NCBI RefSeq assembly: GCF_030068505.1
Contig: NZ_JAQOSO010000096.1
Span: 1-64,000, forward strand
From: Roseofilum capinflatum BLCC-M114
GTDB taxonomy: Bacteria; Cyanobacteriota; Cyanobacteriia; Cyanobacteriales; Desertifilaceae
DNA length: 64,000 nt
Direction of reading: 5' to 3'
Below the pieces are notes generated by a model. The model searched no databases. It saw nothing but the letters and a program-made list of their open reading frames with translations, and had not been told where the DNA came from. The stretch's first letter is position 1. Each line of letters opens with the position of its first letter. Position numbers and translations under genes: made by a program. This document shows, piece by piece, positions 44,906 to 52,833 of the stretch.

Positions 44906-47134
44906 TTATACAGTCTGTTTAGGGAGAGTGAAGTAAAAGGTTGACCCTACACCGAGTTCCGATTCTACCCATAGTTCTCCTCCGTGGAATTCAACTATTT
45001 TTTTACATATTGCTAGTCCAATTCCCGTACCTGGGTATTCTTCACGGGTATGGAGACGCTGGAAAATGGTAAAAATGCGATCGGTCATTTCCAGATCGAT
45101 ACCAATTCCATTATCCTGCACCCAAAATAACCATTCTTCTTTTTTTTCTCGAACTCCAATATGAATCTGGGGAATCCCCTCCTGGTGAAACTTGAGCGCA
45201 TTACTCATTAAATTTTGAAACAGTTGCGTTAATTGAGTTGGATCGGCCACAATCTCAGGAAGAGAATCATAGGTGATTTTAGCCCCCACTTCGGCAATGC
45301 GGATTTGTAAATGATTTAAACTTCGCTTCAGACTCTCTTCTGCATTGACTGCGATCGGTTCTTGCCCTTTTCTGCCTACCCTAGAATAGGCTAACAAATC
45401 ATCAATCAATCCTTGCATATGATTGACCCCTTCCACCACAAACCCAAGGAAGTCTTTGCCATCTCGATCGAATTGATCTTCATAACGCATTTCCAGCAAT
45501 TCTACATAACTGCCAATCAGGTTCAAAGGTTCCTGCAAATCATGGGAAGCAATATAAGCAAATTTTTCCAGATCTGCATTAGAGCGCTCTAGCTCTTTCG
45601 TCAATTTAGATAATTCATCCACTTGATTTAAAATAATATGAATCAATGATTTGCGTAGCTCTTTCGCTGCTTCGATTTCATGGGGTTCCCACGGCAAAGA
45701 TTTTCCTCGAATGATTTCTTTCCAGGCTTCAAATGAATTTCGAGGTGATAACTTTAAGTTGTTGTGTTCATCTCTAGTTTCTAGATAGGTCTCGTAGGGA
45801 TTTCCTCCCCAATGAACTGTCTGTAGCACTTCTGGGCGAAACCAGAGTAGATAGTTGTTTTGGGGGATATGCAGAGCTAACAAACCCACTGCTATGAGGT
45901 GAAATGCTTCTGCTTCAGGATAGTCCTGTGATAAATTTTGAGTATAAAACAGAGGATTTTCCCGATCAAGACTGAGCCATTGAATTAACTGTTTAATTTG
46001 TTTTGGTTCTGGCGTTACTCCTAGGGTTGTATACGAGCCATTCCAGAAAACTGCTGCTCCTTGGGCGTTGACTAAATCTAATACATTGGGCTGATGTTTG
46101 ACTAGACCATCAATTAATGTATGATCTTGACCCATGAACGCGAGAATTTGAGATTGAATGCTGGTTGATTCGACTCGATATTCATAGATTTGATGCTCGG
46201 TTTTAGTTTTGAGTTCTAAGGAGAACAATTGACAAATAAATTCACCAACTTTTCTGATCTCATGGGGAAGATGCTTGGGGCTATAATGATGGCAAGCGAC
46301 TAATCCCCATAACTGATTGTCTTTTTTTAAGGAAAAAACCAGGGTAGCGTCAACATCCATATTTTTTAGATATTCCTGATGACAACTGGAAACCCCTCTT
46401 AAGGTCGCATAGCTTAAATTCAAATTTCGATCGCCTACGGAGGAGGTATCGGGAAGTATAGGAATCCTGTCTGCTGCTACATCAGGAATTAACCTGACCC
46501 AAATTTTTTCTAGTATTGCTAAGGTCGGCTGGGTATCTTGTCGGGGAAAATGTAAACCGAGGAAGGGGTCTAGATCGGCGTTTTTGGCTTCGGCAATTAC
46601 TTGACCGTTAAAGTCTCGATCGTATTGATAAATCATTACCCGATCGAACTGGGTTATTTTTTTGATTTCTGCTGCTAAAGTTTCACAACATCGCTGCAAG
46701 TTGGAGTCAATTTTGAGTTTTTGACTGACTTCTTGCGTGATATCTAATGTAGAGAAAAGGTCGAAAGATTTTACGGATGGAGTTTTCTCAAATTCTAGAA
46801 TAATTTGATGATCTAGGTTGCGATGAATGAAGACAGGGCGAGATTGAACATTGTGGTGTTGGATGGGAAGTTGGGCATAGACGGGTAGACTGGGAGAGGG
46901 GGGTAATTGAGCGATCGCCTCTTTTAAGTGTTCTTCAGCAATCAACCGGTCTACGTTCTGACCAAGTAAGTCGTTCGGAGTCAGTCCGAACAGATCGCCA
47001 ATGTTCTCACTGACGTAAATCACCCTGAAAGTCTGTTCTTCTAGAGCAATTAAAGCCCCATAGCTTTGAATGGAGCCAATACGAGTAATATCTTGTTCGT
47101 AGGGGGGGATTTCTTGGCCATAGTTGAGTAACAT
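44906..47134 (-). CDS. Cph1-type phytochrome histidine kinase
   Basis: 742 residues from the ATG at 47134, with GGAAG 8 bases upstream; a TTG at 47146 is less likely. Domains: PAS (about 10-110), GAF (about 130-310), PHY (about 320-500, tongue WFRPEVLQTVHWGGNP and PRNSF), HisKA with His in YIASHDLQEPL, and HATPase (DNGIGIDLEM, GTGIGLAI). The bilin-binding Cys is C251 followed by His 252 (SSCHQEYLKNM), as in Cph1. The PASDIP motif is altered to PRQDTQP but keeps its Asp. It should bind phycocyanobilin and sense red/far-red light. Confidence 0.92.
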   Translation of the reverse strand: MLLNYGQEIPPYEQDITRIGSIQSYGALIALEEQTFRVIYVSENIGDLFGLTPNDLLGQNVDRLIAEEHLKEAIAQLPPSPSLPVYAQLPIQHHNVQSRPVFIHRNLDHQIILEFEKTPSVKSFDLFSTLDITQEVSQKLKIDSNLQRCCETLAAEIKKITQFDRVMIYQYDRDFNGQVIAEAKNADLDPFLGLHFPRQDTQPTLAILEKIWVRLIPDVAADRIPILPDTSSVGDRNLNLSYATLRGVSSCHQEYLKNMDVDATLVFSLKKDNQLWGLVACHHYSPKHLPHEIRKVGEFICQLFSLELKTKTEHQIYEYRVESTSIQSQILAFMGQDHTLIDGLVKHQPNVLDLVNAQGAAVFWNGSYTTLGVTPEPKQIKQLIQWLSLDRENPLFYTQNLSQDYPEAEAFHLIAVGLLALHIPQNNYLLWFRPEVLQTVHWGGNPYETYLETRDEHNNLKLSPRNSFEAWKEIIRGKSLPWEPHEIEAAKELRKSLIHIILNQVDELSKLTKELERSNADLEKFAYIASHDLQEPLNLIGSYVELLEMRYEDQFDRDGKDFLGFVVEGVNHMQGLIDDLLAYSRVGRKGQEPIAVNAEESLKRSLNHLQIRIAEVGAKITYDSLPEIVADPTQLTQLFQNLMSNALKFHQEGIPQIHIGVREKKEEWLFWVQDNGIGIDLEMTDRIFTIFQRLHTREEYPGTGIGLAICKKIVEFHGGELWVESELGVGSTFYFTLPKQTV

Positions 47135-47164
47135 GGGATCTTCCAACTCAGTAATCAGGAAGAG

Positions 47165-47941
47165 CTAGGATTGCAAGTTAAGCATGATTTGGGCGATCGC
47201 CAACCCTAGAGCAATTCCCAGCACTCCGATCGTCGCTATGCGATCTAGGGGATTCATCGATAAGCTATATGTTAACATGCCACGACTGTGGCCATAGCCA
47301 CGCAAACGCATGGCTTGATAGACTCTCTCAGACTGTTCATAGGTTCTCACCAACAGGGTTCCCATTAAAGCGGCTAAGGTTTGAATCTGTCGCCAACTCA
47401 AGTGCTTCCCATCAAACCCCCGCAACCGAGAAGCCATTTTCAAGGTTTTCAGGCGATCGCCAAACTCCGTTAAGTAACGATAGCTCAGAAGCATCATATC
47501 CCCCAAAACCAACGGCAAACCCAATTGCCCCATCGCCTTAATCATCGTCAAAAATGGCGCTGTACCAAACAAAATCAGCGCCACCACCAAAATACAAACA
47601 AAACGCACACTAATTAAAACAACGGCCAAACATCCCTCCAAACGCAATGAAACCAGGCCCCATTCCCACAGCACTGTCTCCCCAGCGATAAAGGGTAAAA
47701 AAATGACAATTCCTAACAAAAACCAGCCCGGATAGCGCAAACGTTGGCGCAAAAAAGACCAGGGTAACTGAGATATCATGTATAAAATCCAGGTAATTGC
47801 CAACATTACTGGTAACAAGACTAAAGATTGAATCCCTGAGAAAGAAAAAATTAAGCCCATTAATCCAATTAACTTACATCGAGGTTCCCAACGATGTATA
47901 GGAGAGTTGAGATCTGCGTAAGTATCCAGTTCTAATTTCAT
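47165..47941 (-). CDS. ECF transporter T component, CbiQ-like
   Basis: 258 residues with five or six membrane helices. The two coupling motifs are ASRLRGFDG and AMRLRGYGH, which contact the ATPases of energy-coupling factor importers. The N-terminal DLNSPIHRWEPRCKLIGLM is typical of CbiQ/EcfT. The substrate protein and ATPases are not in the window, so cobalt is not certain. It ends 30 bases before the phytochrome start on the same strand. Repeat family 2 lies 24 bases upstream of its ATG. Confidence 0.88.
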   Translation of the reverse strand: MKLELDTYADLNSPIHRWEPRCKLIGLMGLIFSFSGIQSLVLLPVMLAITWILYMISQLPWSFLRQRLRYPGWFLLGIVIFLPFIAGETVLWEWGLVSLRLEGCLAVVLISVRFVCILVVALILFGTAPFLTMIKAMGQLGLPLVLGDMMLLSYRYLTEFGDRLKTLKMASRLRGFDGKHLSWRQIQTLAALMGTLLVRTYEQSERVYQAMRLRGYGHSRGMLTYSLSMNPLDRIATIGVLGIALGLAIAQIMLNLQS

Positions 47942-48305
47942 AGGAAATTGGCACTCCAGAAACCTTATAGCGCTTTCCGCTTCGCGGACATGAACGCGCT
48001 AGGGAATAGGGAACCCCCCCCTGTGTCCCCCCAAGGGGGGAAGGGAATAGGGAATAGGGTTGTGGTACATGGCTTTGAGCCTTTAAGACTGTACACCATA
48101 ACAGCGCGAAGCGCTGTATATCAAATCCTTAAGAAAAGGCCTTAAAAAAGACACAAATAACACTAAGATTTAGTCTCCGTGCTTTCTGTGCCTGAACGTT
48201 TTTCTCTATATCCTAAGCCCTGTTCGGATTGGCTTTAGGCTAATCTGCGCTTCAATTTCAGATTAAAATTTAATCTCAGGGAAGATGTCAACTCCTACCG
48301 GTCTT
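47942..48305. other. intergenic region upstream of cbiQ-like gene
   Basis: 364 bases, mostly the family 2 repeat (47966-48120). The rest shows no gene. The rbp gene ends at 48306. Confidence 0.6.
47966..48120. repeat. repeat family 2, longest copy (155 bp)
   Basis: It begins TATAGCGC and ends GCGCTGTATA, with related inverted ends. The left palindrome is split by a nested hairpin with CCGCTTCGCGGACATGAA. The middle has GGGAATAG heptamers and a CCCCCC/GGGGGG hairpin shared with 28113-28178. The right 65 bases match 8809-8870 in reverse. Confidence 0.8.
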
Positions 48306-48587
48306 TTAGTAGTTCCGCGAGCGAGAAAATTTTTCCCGTCTATCTTCACGGGGTTTTGCTTTATTGACTTTAATCTGGCGACCCATCCATTCTGCCCCAT
48401 CCAGGGTAGAAATGGCACTTTGTTCATCCGATTCATCTTCCATGTCTACAAAGCCAAATCCCCTAATGCGTCCCGTTTCCCGGTCAGTTGGTAAAGTAAC
48501 ACGCTTGACGGAACCGTAGTCGGTAAACACCGTTCTCAGATCTTCTTCTGTGGCATCATAGGATAAATTACCGATATAAATAGTCAT
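48306..48587 (-). CDS. RNA-binding protein (RRM), paralogue 1
   Basis: 93 residues, one RRM. RNP2 is IYIGNLSY, RNP1 is RGFGFVDM, and a short basic tail follows (KPREDRREKFSRSRNY). These cyanobacterial Rbp proteins often rise in the cold and bind mRNA, some at the thylakoid. The leader has a 10-bp hairpin just upstream of the ribosome site. It is last of three tandem paralogues. Confidence 0.93.
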   Translation of the reverse strand: MTIYIGNLSYDATEEDLRTVFTDYGSVKRVTLPTDRETGRIRGFGFVDMEDESDEQSAISTLDGAEWMGRQIKVNKAKPREDRREKFSRSRNY

Positions 48588-48614
48588 GAATTACCTCTAG
48601 AATCAATTGCAGGT

Positions 48615-48646
48615 AACCCTATGAATTGACTGAGTATCATAGGGTT
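48615..48646 (-). promoter_or_regulatory. leader hairpin of rbp paralogue 1
   Basis: AACCCTATGA and TCATAGGGTT form a perfect 10-bp stem with a 12-base loop, about 15 bases upstream of the AGAGG ribosome site and 28 before the ATG. It lies in the likely 5' UTR. Confidence 0.55.
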
Positions 48647-48654
48647 TGAGTCAC

Positions 48655-48700
48655 AAAGGATTCAGTTGCGAAGTCCAATGTTGTTCTGTCTGAATCCTTT
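48655..48700. terminator. 11-bp inverted repeat between rbp paralogues 1 and 2
   Basis: AAAGGATTCAG and CTGAATCCTTT flank 24 bases, 18 bases after the stop of paralogue 2. It may end that transcript, although no T run follows on the minus strand. Confidence 0.45.
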
Positions 48701-48717
48701 ATTTTTGATGTTGCGTC

Positions 48718-49002
48718 TTAGTTGCGTGAGCGAGAAAATCCCCGGTTGTTTGACCGGTTTTCACGGGGTTTGGCTTTATTCACTTTCAAAACCCGCTCCA
48801 TCCATTCAGCTCCATCGAGTTCATCAATGGCTTTCTCTTCTTCAGCCTCAGTTTGCATTTCCACAAAGCCAAAGCCACGCTTACGTCCAGTTTCACGATC
48901 GATGGGTAAACTCACCCGCGTTACACTGCCATATTCAGCAAAGACTTCCCTCACATCATCTTCTTCTAAGTTGTAGGATAAATTTCCAATATAAACGGAC
49001 AC
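48718..49002 (-). CDS. RNA-binding protein (RRM), paralogue 2
   Basis: 94 residues. The start is GTG at 49002, with GGAGG at ideal spacing; no ATG is available. RNP2 is VYIGNLSY and RNP1 is RGFGFVEM. The tail is short, basic and Asn/Arg-rich (PRENRSNNRGFSRSRN). It has its own likely promoter with a TAAAAT box at 49085-49090. Confidence 0.93.
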   Translation of the reverse strand: MSVYIGNLSYNLEEDDVREVFAEYGSVTRVSLPIDRETGRKRGFGFVEMQTEAEEEKAIDELDGAEWMERVLKVNKAKPRENRSNNRGFSRSRN

Positions 49003-49076
49003 GCGATACCTCCGGAATCAATTAGGTGCAGAAGTTTTTATTCGGAGATACGCCAAGCATTAACACAAACACAGTG

Positions 49077-49111
49077 ATCTACCGATTTTAGCCTTCAGTA
49101 GACAGTTTAGC
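49077..49111 (-). promoter_or_regulatory. conserved promoter block of rbp paralogue 2
   Basis: On the minus strand, GCTAAACT is followed by TGAAGGCTAAAATCGGTAGA. The same order (CTAAACT, then TGAAGACTAAAATCGGTAGA) occurs upstream of paralogue 3 at 49650-49684. TAAAAT fits a -10 box, giving a leader of roughly 75 bases. Confidence 0.55.
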
Positions 49112-49283
49112 ACAGACTAGGGCTGATATTGCCGATCTCTTTAGATTCTTTTTGGCTCCTGCTTTTGGCCAAAATTGGATTGGCGACCTTCCCGATCCAA
49201 GACTCACCTGTTTTCGGCGATCGCCTTTCCCTTCTCTGTTCTTCCTGAATCAAGGTAAACATCCCCCACATCAGGTGAGGGAC

Positions 49284-49565
49284 TTAGCGAGAAGCTCCTC
49301 GACTGCGGTTATCACGACGGGGTTCACGGGGTTTAGCCTTATTGACTTTAATCACTCTCCCCATCCATTCTGCTCCATCCAGGGTTTCTATGGCCTGTTG
49401 CTCTTCGTCTTCCGAACTCATATCTACAAAGGCAAAACCCCGCTTCTTCCCTGTGTCCCGGTCAGTTGGCAGAAAAACCTTGGTCACTGTGCCATAGTCT
49501 TGAAAGATCTCCTTAAGATCATCTTCTTCGGCCTGAAAAGAAAGGTTACCAATATATACAGTCAT
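49284..49565 (-). CDS. RNA-binding protein (RRM), paralogue 3
   Basis: 93 residues. RNP2 is VYIGNLSF and RNP1 is RGFAFVDM. A basic tail follows (PREPRRDNRSRGASR). The ATG at 49565 has a weak GAGTGAG site. It shares leader motifs with the other two genes. Confidence 0.93.
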   Translation of the reverse strand: MTVYIGNLSFQAEEDDLKEIFQDYGTVTKVFLPTDRDTGKKRGFAFVDMSSEDEEQQAIETLDGAEWMGRVIKVNKAKPREPRRDNRSRGASR

Positions 49566-49649
49566 GAACTCACTCTAGAATCAATAGCGTATCGAAGTTT
49601 GGATTCGGAGACACTCTTACCCTTCAAGCCAATTAAAGTGAACCAAGTC

Positions 49650-49684
49650 ATCTACCGATTTTAGTCTTCACCCCTTAGTTTAGC
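49650..49684 (-). promoter_or_regulatory. conserved promoter block of rbp paralogue 3
   Basis: It matches the block at 49077-49111. The candidate -10 TAAAAT is at 49658-49663. Both leaders also share TCTCCGAAT further downstream. Confidence 0.55.
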
Positions 49685-49703
49685 ATAGGGTAACAATTCT
49701 GAA

Positions 49704-52700
49704 TCATATTAATTTTTCTGATGCTTCCGATGGGCGATCGCCTTCCTCTGGGGCAGGGTTCCATAACTTCAGGGTCAGAATTTCCCAAGGGTTAATCTCT
49801 AAAGGCGGCTTTAGCTCCTCTTCTTCTAATAAATTCACCCAGTTTCCCTCATCGAGACCTAAGTTATTCTTCCTAGTCAGGATCTCCCTTTTTCCTTGGC
49901 ACTCATAACCTCGGATAATCCAATTGTGCGGGTTGTCCTCCGCCCTCTTAAAAGCCGTCAAAATGAACCCTTCAGCCGAGAACTCTAAAAAACTCGATTT
50001 CACCCCCAAATCTCCTGTCTGAGATCCTTTAGATACAGGGCCGGGATAAACGGACAAAGGACTGTTCAATTCATATCCCCGTTTGACCGTTCCTGCTGCT
50101 TCCCAACTTCCGGCATGGGGATAGAGAGCATACTGAAATTCATGGTCTCCGAAATCTGCCTCTGGATCGGGCCAAGTTGAGCCACGCAATAAACTTAATC
50201 GCAATTGATTGGGGTGAGGATCGTACCCAGATTTATAATCGGTTAACAGACTCACCCCATACTCTTGCTTCTCATCCGTTAAATCAGCCCAATTGAGTGC
50301 TGGGACTTCCCATTTAGCCTGTTCTTCCTGAGTCTGGAAACGGGTAGAGCGGCGAATTGCACCACAGGGAATTTCATAGGTAATAAAATCAGCGTGTAAC
50401 TGGAATGGAAAACTCACTTTTAATAGGGTATGACGGTCTTGCCAATCCACGTGACTGGTGATTCTGAGTTGATTTTGATGGGCTAATAGGGTGTAGTTTT
50501 GAGTCAATATCGAGTCTCGCAACCGGCGAACGACTTGAATTGTTTTTAACAGTTCGCCATAGGCAATCCAGGTAATAGACTCTAACTCTGTTGGTGGTAA
50601 ACAATGCTTTTCATATTCTGGATCGATATTCCAAGCATCCCAATATTGCCCGCGATCGCCAAATCCTTGCAGTTGATTGCCCAATCCCCTAAGAACAGAG
50701 CGATGGTTGGGGCGATCGCGCAACTCTAGGATATCCCCCGTTTGGGGATCGATTTCAACTCTCAGCCCATCATTCTCCAGGATGAACTGGGGAGGAAACT
50801 CAACCGAGTCCACTGGCTCAGAACTGGGGACTAACCAAACCAGTTGATAGCCTACTGAAGGAACATCAGAAACCCAAAAATAGATAGAATTTCCCTCAAC
50901 TTGACTGGTTAACTCTCTCCCGTCTGCATCCCAAACTTGAGCGGACAAAAATCCATCCGGAAGAGCAACAGAAACCACCTCAGAACGCGACCAATTGAGA
51001 GAATTAAAAATTAGCATCGGTTGCGCTGGAAACTGGGGGGGTTCCGGGAGAACAATTTGACTGGCGATCGCCTGCCAAGCCTGCTGCACGATCTTTTCTG
51101 TTGTCTCAATAACTTTCCTCCAGCTCTGATTAGCGTCTCGAAACACTTCCGGAATGGAAGAACCCGGTAAAATATCATGAAATTGATTAAATAAAACCGC
51201 TTTCCATGCCTGCTCTAACTGAGCTTGCGGATACTCATAGCCAGCTAACAAACTCGCACAACTTGACCAGAGTTCTGCCTGATATAACAACCGCTCACAT
51301 CGGCGATTATAATATTTTTGATCGGCGTGGGTAGTATAACAGCCTCGATGAAACTGCAAATAGAGTTCATCGTCCCAAACGGGATAATTTTTCTCCTGAG
51401 CTAAACGATCTAAATAGGCATGAGCGGTCGTAAACTGAAGACGGGGAAAAAAACGAGAGTGCTGCGATCGCTCCCCAACCTCCAACATATCCCGACTCGG
51501 CCCCCCTCCATGATCCCCAACCCCTGGTAAACCCAGCACTTGCGCCTTTCCCGTCCTCTCTTTGGCTTCCATGGCATAACCGGTTAACTTCACCAAATCA
51601 ATCCCTTCGCCAATGGGGGCAGACATCAGGCTTAATATCTGAGTTCCATCCAAACCTTGCCACCAAAACACCTCATGGGGAAACTCAGTCGTATCATTCC
51701 AACGCAGCTTTTGAGTCACAAAATAATCGATTTTTCCTAACTTAAAAATTTGGGGCAATTGCCAACAAAATCCAAAACTATCGGGCAACCAAGCCACCCG
51801 GTTCAAAACTCCCAAGCGATCGCGAACATAACGTTGTCCATACAACACTTGACGAATAATTGATTCGCCACTGACTAAATTAAATTCCGGTTCTACCCAC
51901 AATCCAGCAATAATTTCCCATCTCCCCTCCCGTACCCGATTTTGAATGGCTGCAAATAAATGGGGCTGATGTTCTTCGAGCCAAGCATATAAAGCCGGGG
52001 TAGAATGGCCAAACGTAAGTTGGGGAAATTCTTCTTGCAATTGCAACACGGAGGTAAACGTGCGCTCGGCTGCTTCCCAGGTTTCAGAGACCGGCCATAA
52101 CCAGGCTAAATCGAGATGAGCATGGCTCAGGAGGAAAATCTGCGGAGTTGGGGGAAGATTGAGAGACAACAGCCGATCGCCTAAAATTTCTAACTGGCGA
52201 TTGAATTCCAGGCGATCGCTCACCTGAGACCCGTCGAACTGGGCAATTGCCCCCATCAACCCCTGCAAAAAAACCGGGTCATTCGCGCCACATAAGCGCA
52301 AGCATTCCAGCTCATCGGCAATAAACCCTGGATCGTGACCTATTTGCCCCTCAACCAGGGCTAAACTCCGCACCATAGCCCCCGGATCGTGACCCGGACT
52401 AACTAAGCGCACAGCCAAATTAAACTCTATTCCAGGGGTCACTTCCGGACTCAATAAAATCCGAGTGGCGCAATCAAACAGATCCCCCTCCTGGACACAA
52501 TTCCCATTCACAAAGACCTGCGCCACTTCCGCCCACCACATTAGGCTCCATCTCAGGCATAATCCCTCTAGGGGATACCCTTGCAACCGTGGAGGAACTG
52601 TAAATCGTTGGCCGAACCAGAAAACCTGCCCCTTTTCCCAAGCCACATGCCCTTTTGCATTGATTTGCACTGGACTCCAGGACGACCAAACATCGGGATT

Positions 52701-52814
52701 AATCCCCCGTTCCACCGGTAAATCCTCAGCACAACATAACCATTGGGATTGTAGATCCAGGCAAGTGAGCGATCGCAGCCGATCCAGCGTTTGTTGAAAT
52801 AAAGCAAAATCCAT
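49704..52814 (-). CDS. GH38 alpha-mannosidase
   Basis: 1036 residues, typical of the bacterial GH38 class II. The N-terminal domain (1-220) is beta-rich. The catalytic domain has the zinc motif HAHLDLAWLWP (near 230), the nucleophile Asp in WLPDSFGFCWQLPQ, and a later zinc ligand in LFNQFHDILPGSS. The C-terminal half is the mannosidase beta-sandwich region. No signal peptide is seen, so it is probably cytoplasmic. It may recycle mannose-containing glycans or glycosides. Confidence 0.93.
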   Translation of the reverse strand: MDFALFQQTLDRLRSLTCLDLQSQWLCCAEDLPVERGINPDVWSSWSPVQINAKGHVAWEKGQVFWFGQRFTVPPRLQGYPLEGLCLRWSLMWWAEVAQVFVNGNCVQEGDLFDCATRILLSPEVTPGIEFNLAVRLVSPGHDPGAMVRSLALVEGQIGHDPGFIADELECLRLCGANDPVFLQGLMGAIAQFDGSQVSDRLEFNRQLEILGDRLLSLNLPPTPQIFLLSHAHLDLAWLWPVSETWEAAERTFTSVLQLQEEFPQLTFGHSTPALYAWLEEHQPHLFAAIQNRVREGRWEIIAGLWVEPEFNLVSGESIIRQVLYGQRYVRDRLGVLNRVAWLPDSFGFCWQLPQIFKLGKIDYFVTQKLRWNDTTEFPHEVFWWQGLDGTQILSLMSAPIGEGIDLVKLTGYAMEAKERTGKAQVLGLPGVGDHGGGPSRDMLEVGERSQHSRFFPRLQFTTAHAYLDRLAQEKNYPVWDDELYLQFHRGCYTTHADQKYYNRRCERLLYQAELWSSCASLLAGYEYPQAQLEQAWKAVLFNQFHDILPGSSIPEVFRDANQSWRKVIETTEKIVQQAWQAIASQIVLPEPPQFPAQPMLIFNSLNWSRSEVVSVALPDGFLSAQVWDADGRELTSQVEGNSIYFWVSDVPSVGYQLVWLVPSSEPVDSVEFPPQFILENDGLRVEIDPQTGDILELRDRPNHRSVLRGLGNQLQGFGDRGQYWDAWNIDPEYEKHCLPPTELESITWIAYGELLKTIQVVRRLRDSILTQNYTLLAHQNQLRITSHVDWQDRHTLLKVSFPFQLHADFITYEIPCGAIRRSTRFQTQEEQAKWEVPALNWADLTDEKQEYGVSLLTDYKSGYDPHPNQLRLSLLRGSTWPDPEADFGDHEFQYALYPHAGSWEAAGTVKRGYELNSPLSVYPGPVSKGSQTGDLGVKSSFLEFSAEGFILTAFKRAEDNPHNWIIRGYECQGKREILTRKNNLGLDEGNWVNLLEEEELKPPLEINPWEILTLKLWNPAPEEGDRPSEASEKLI

Positions 52815-52833
52815 GATTTAATCAAAAATTAAA

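Noticed and set aside
47942-48305. Cobalamin riboswitch upstream of the CbiQ-like gene
   Set aside because: No B12-box-like sequence was found; the region is a repeat element.
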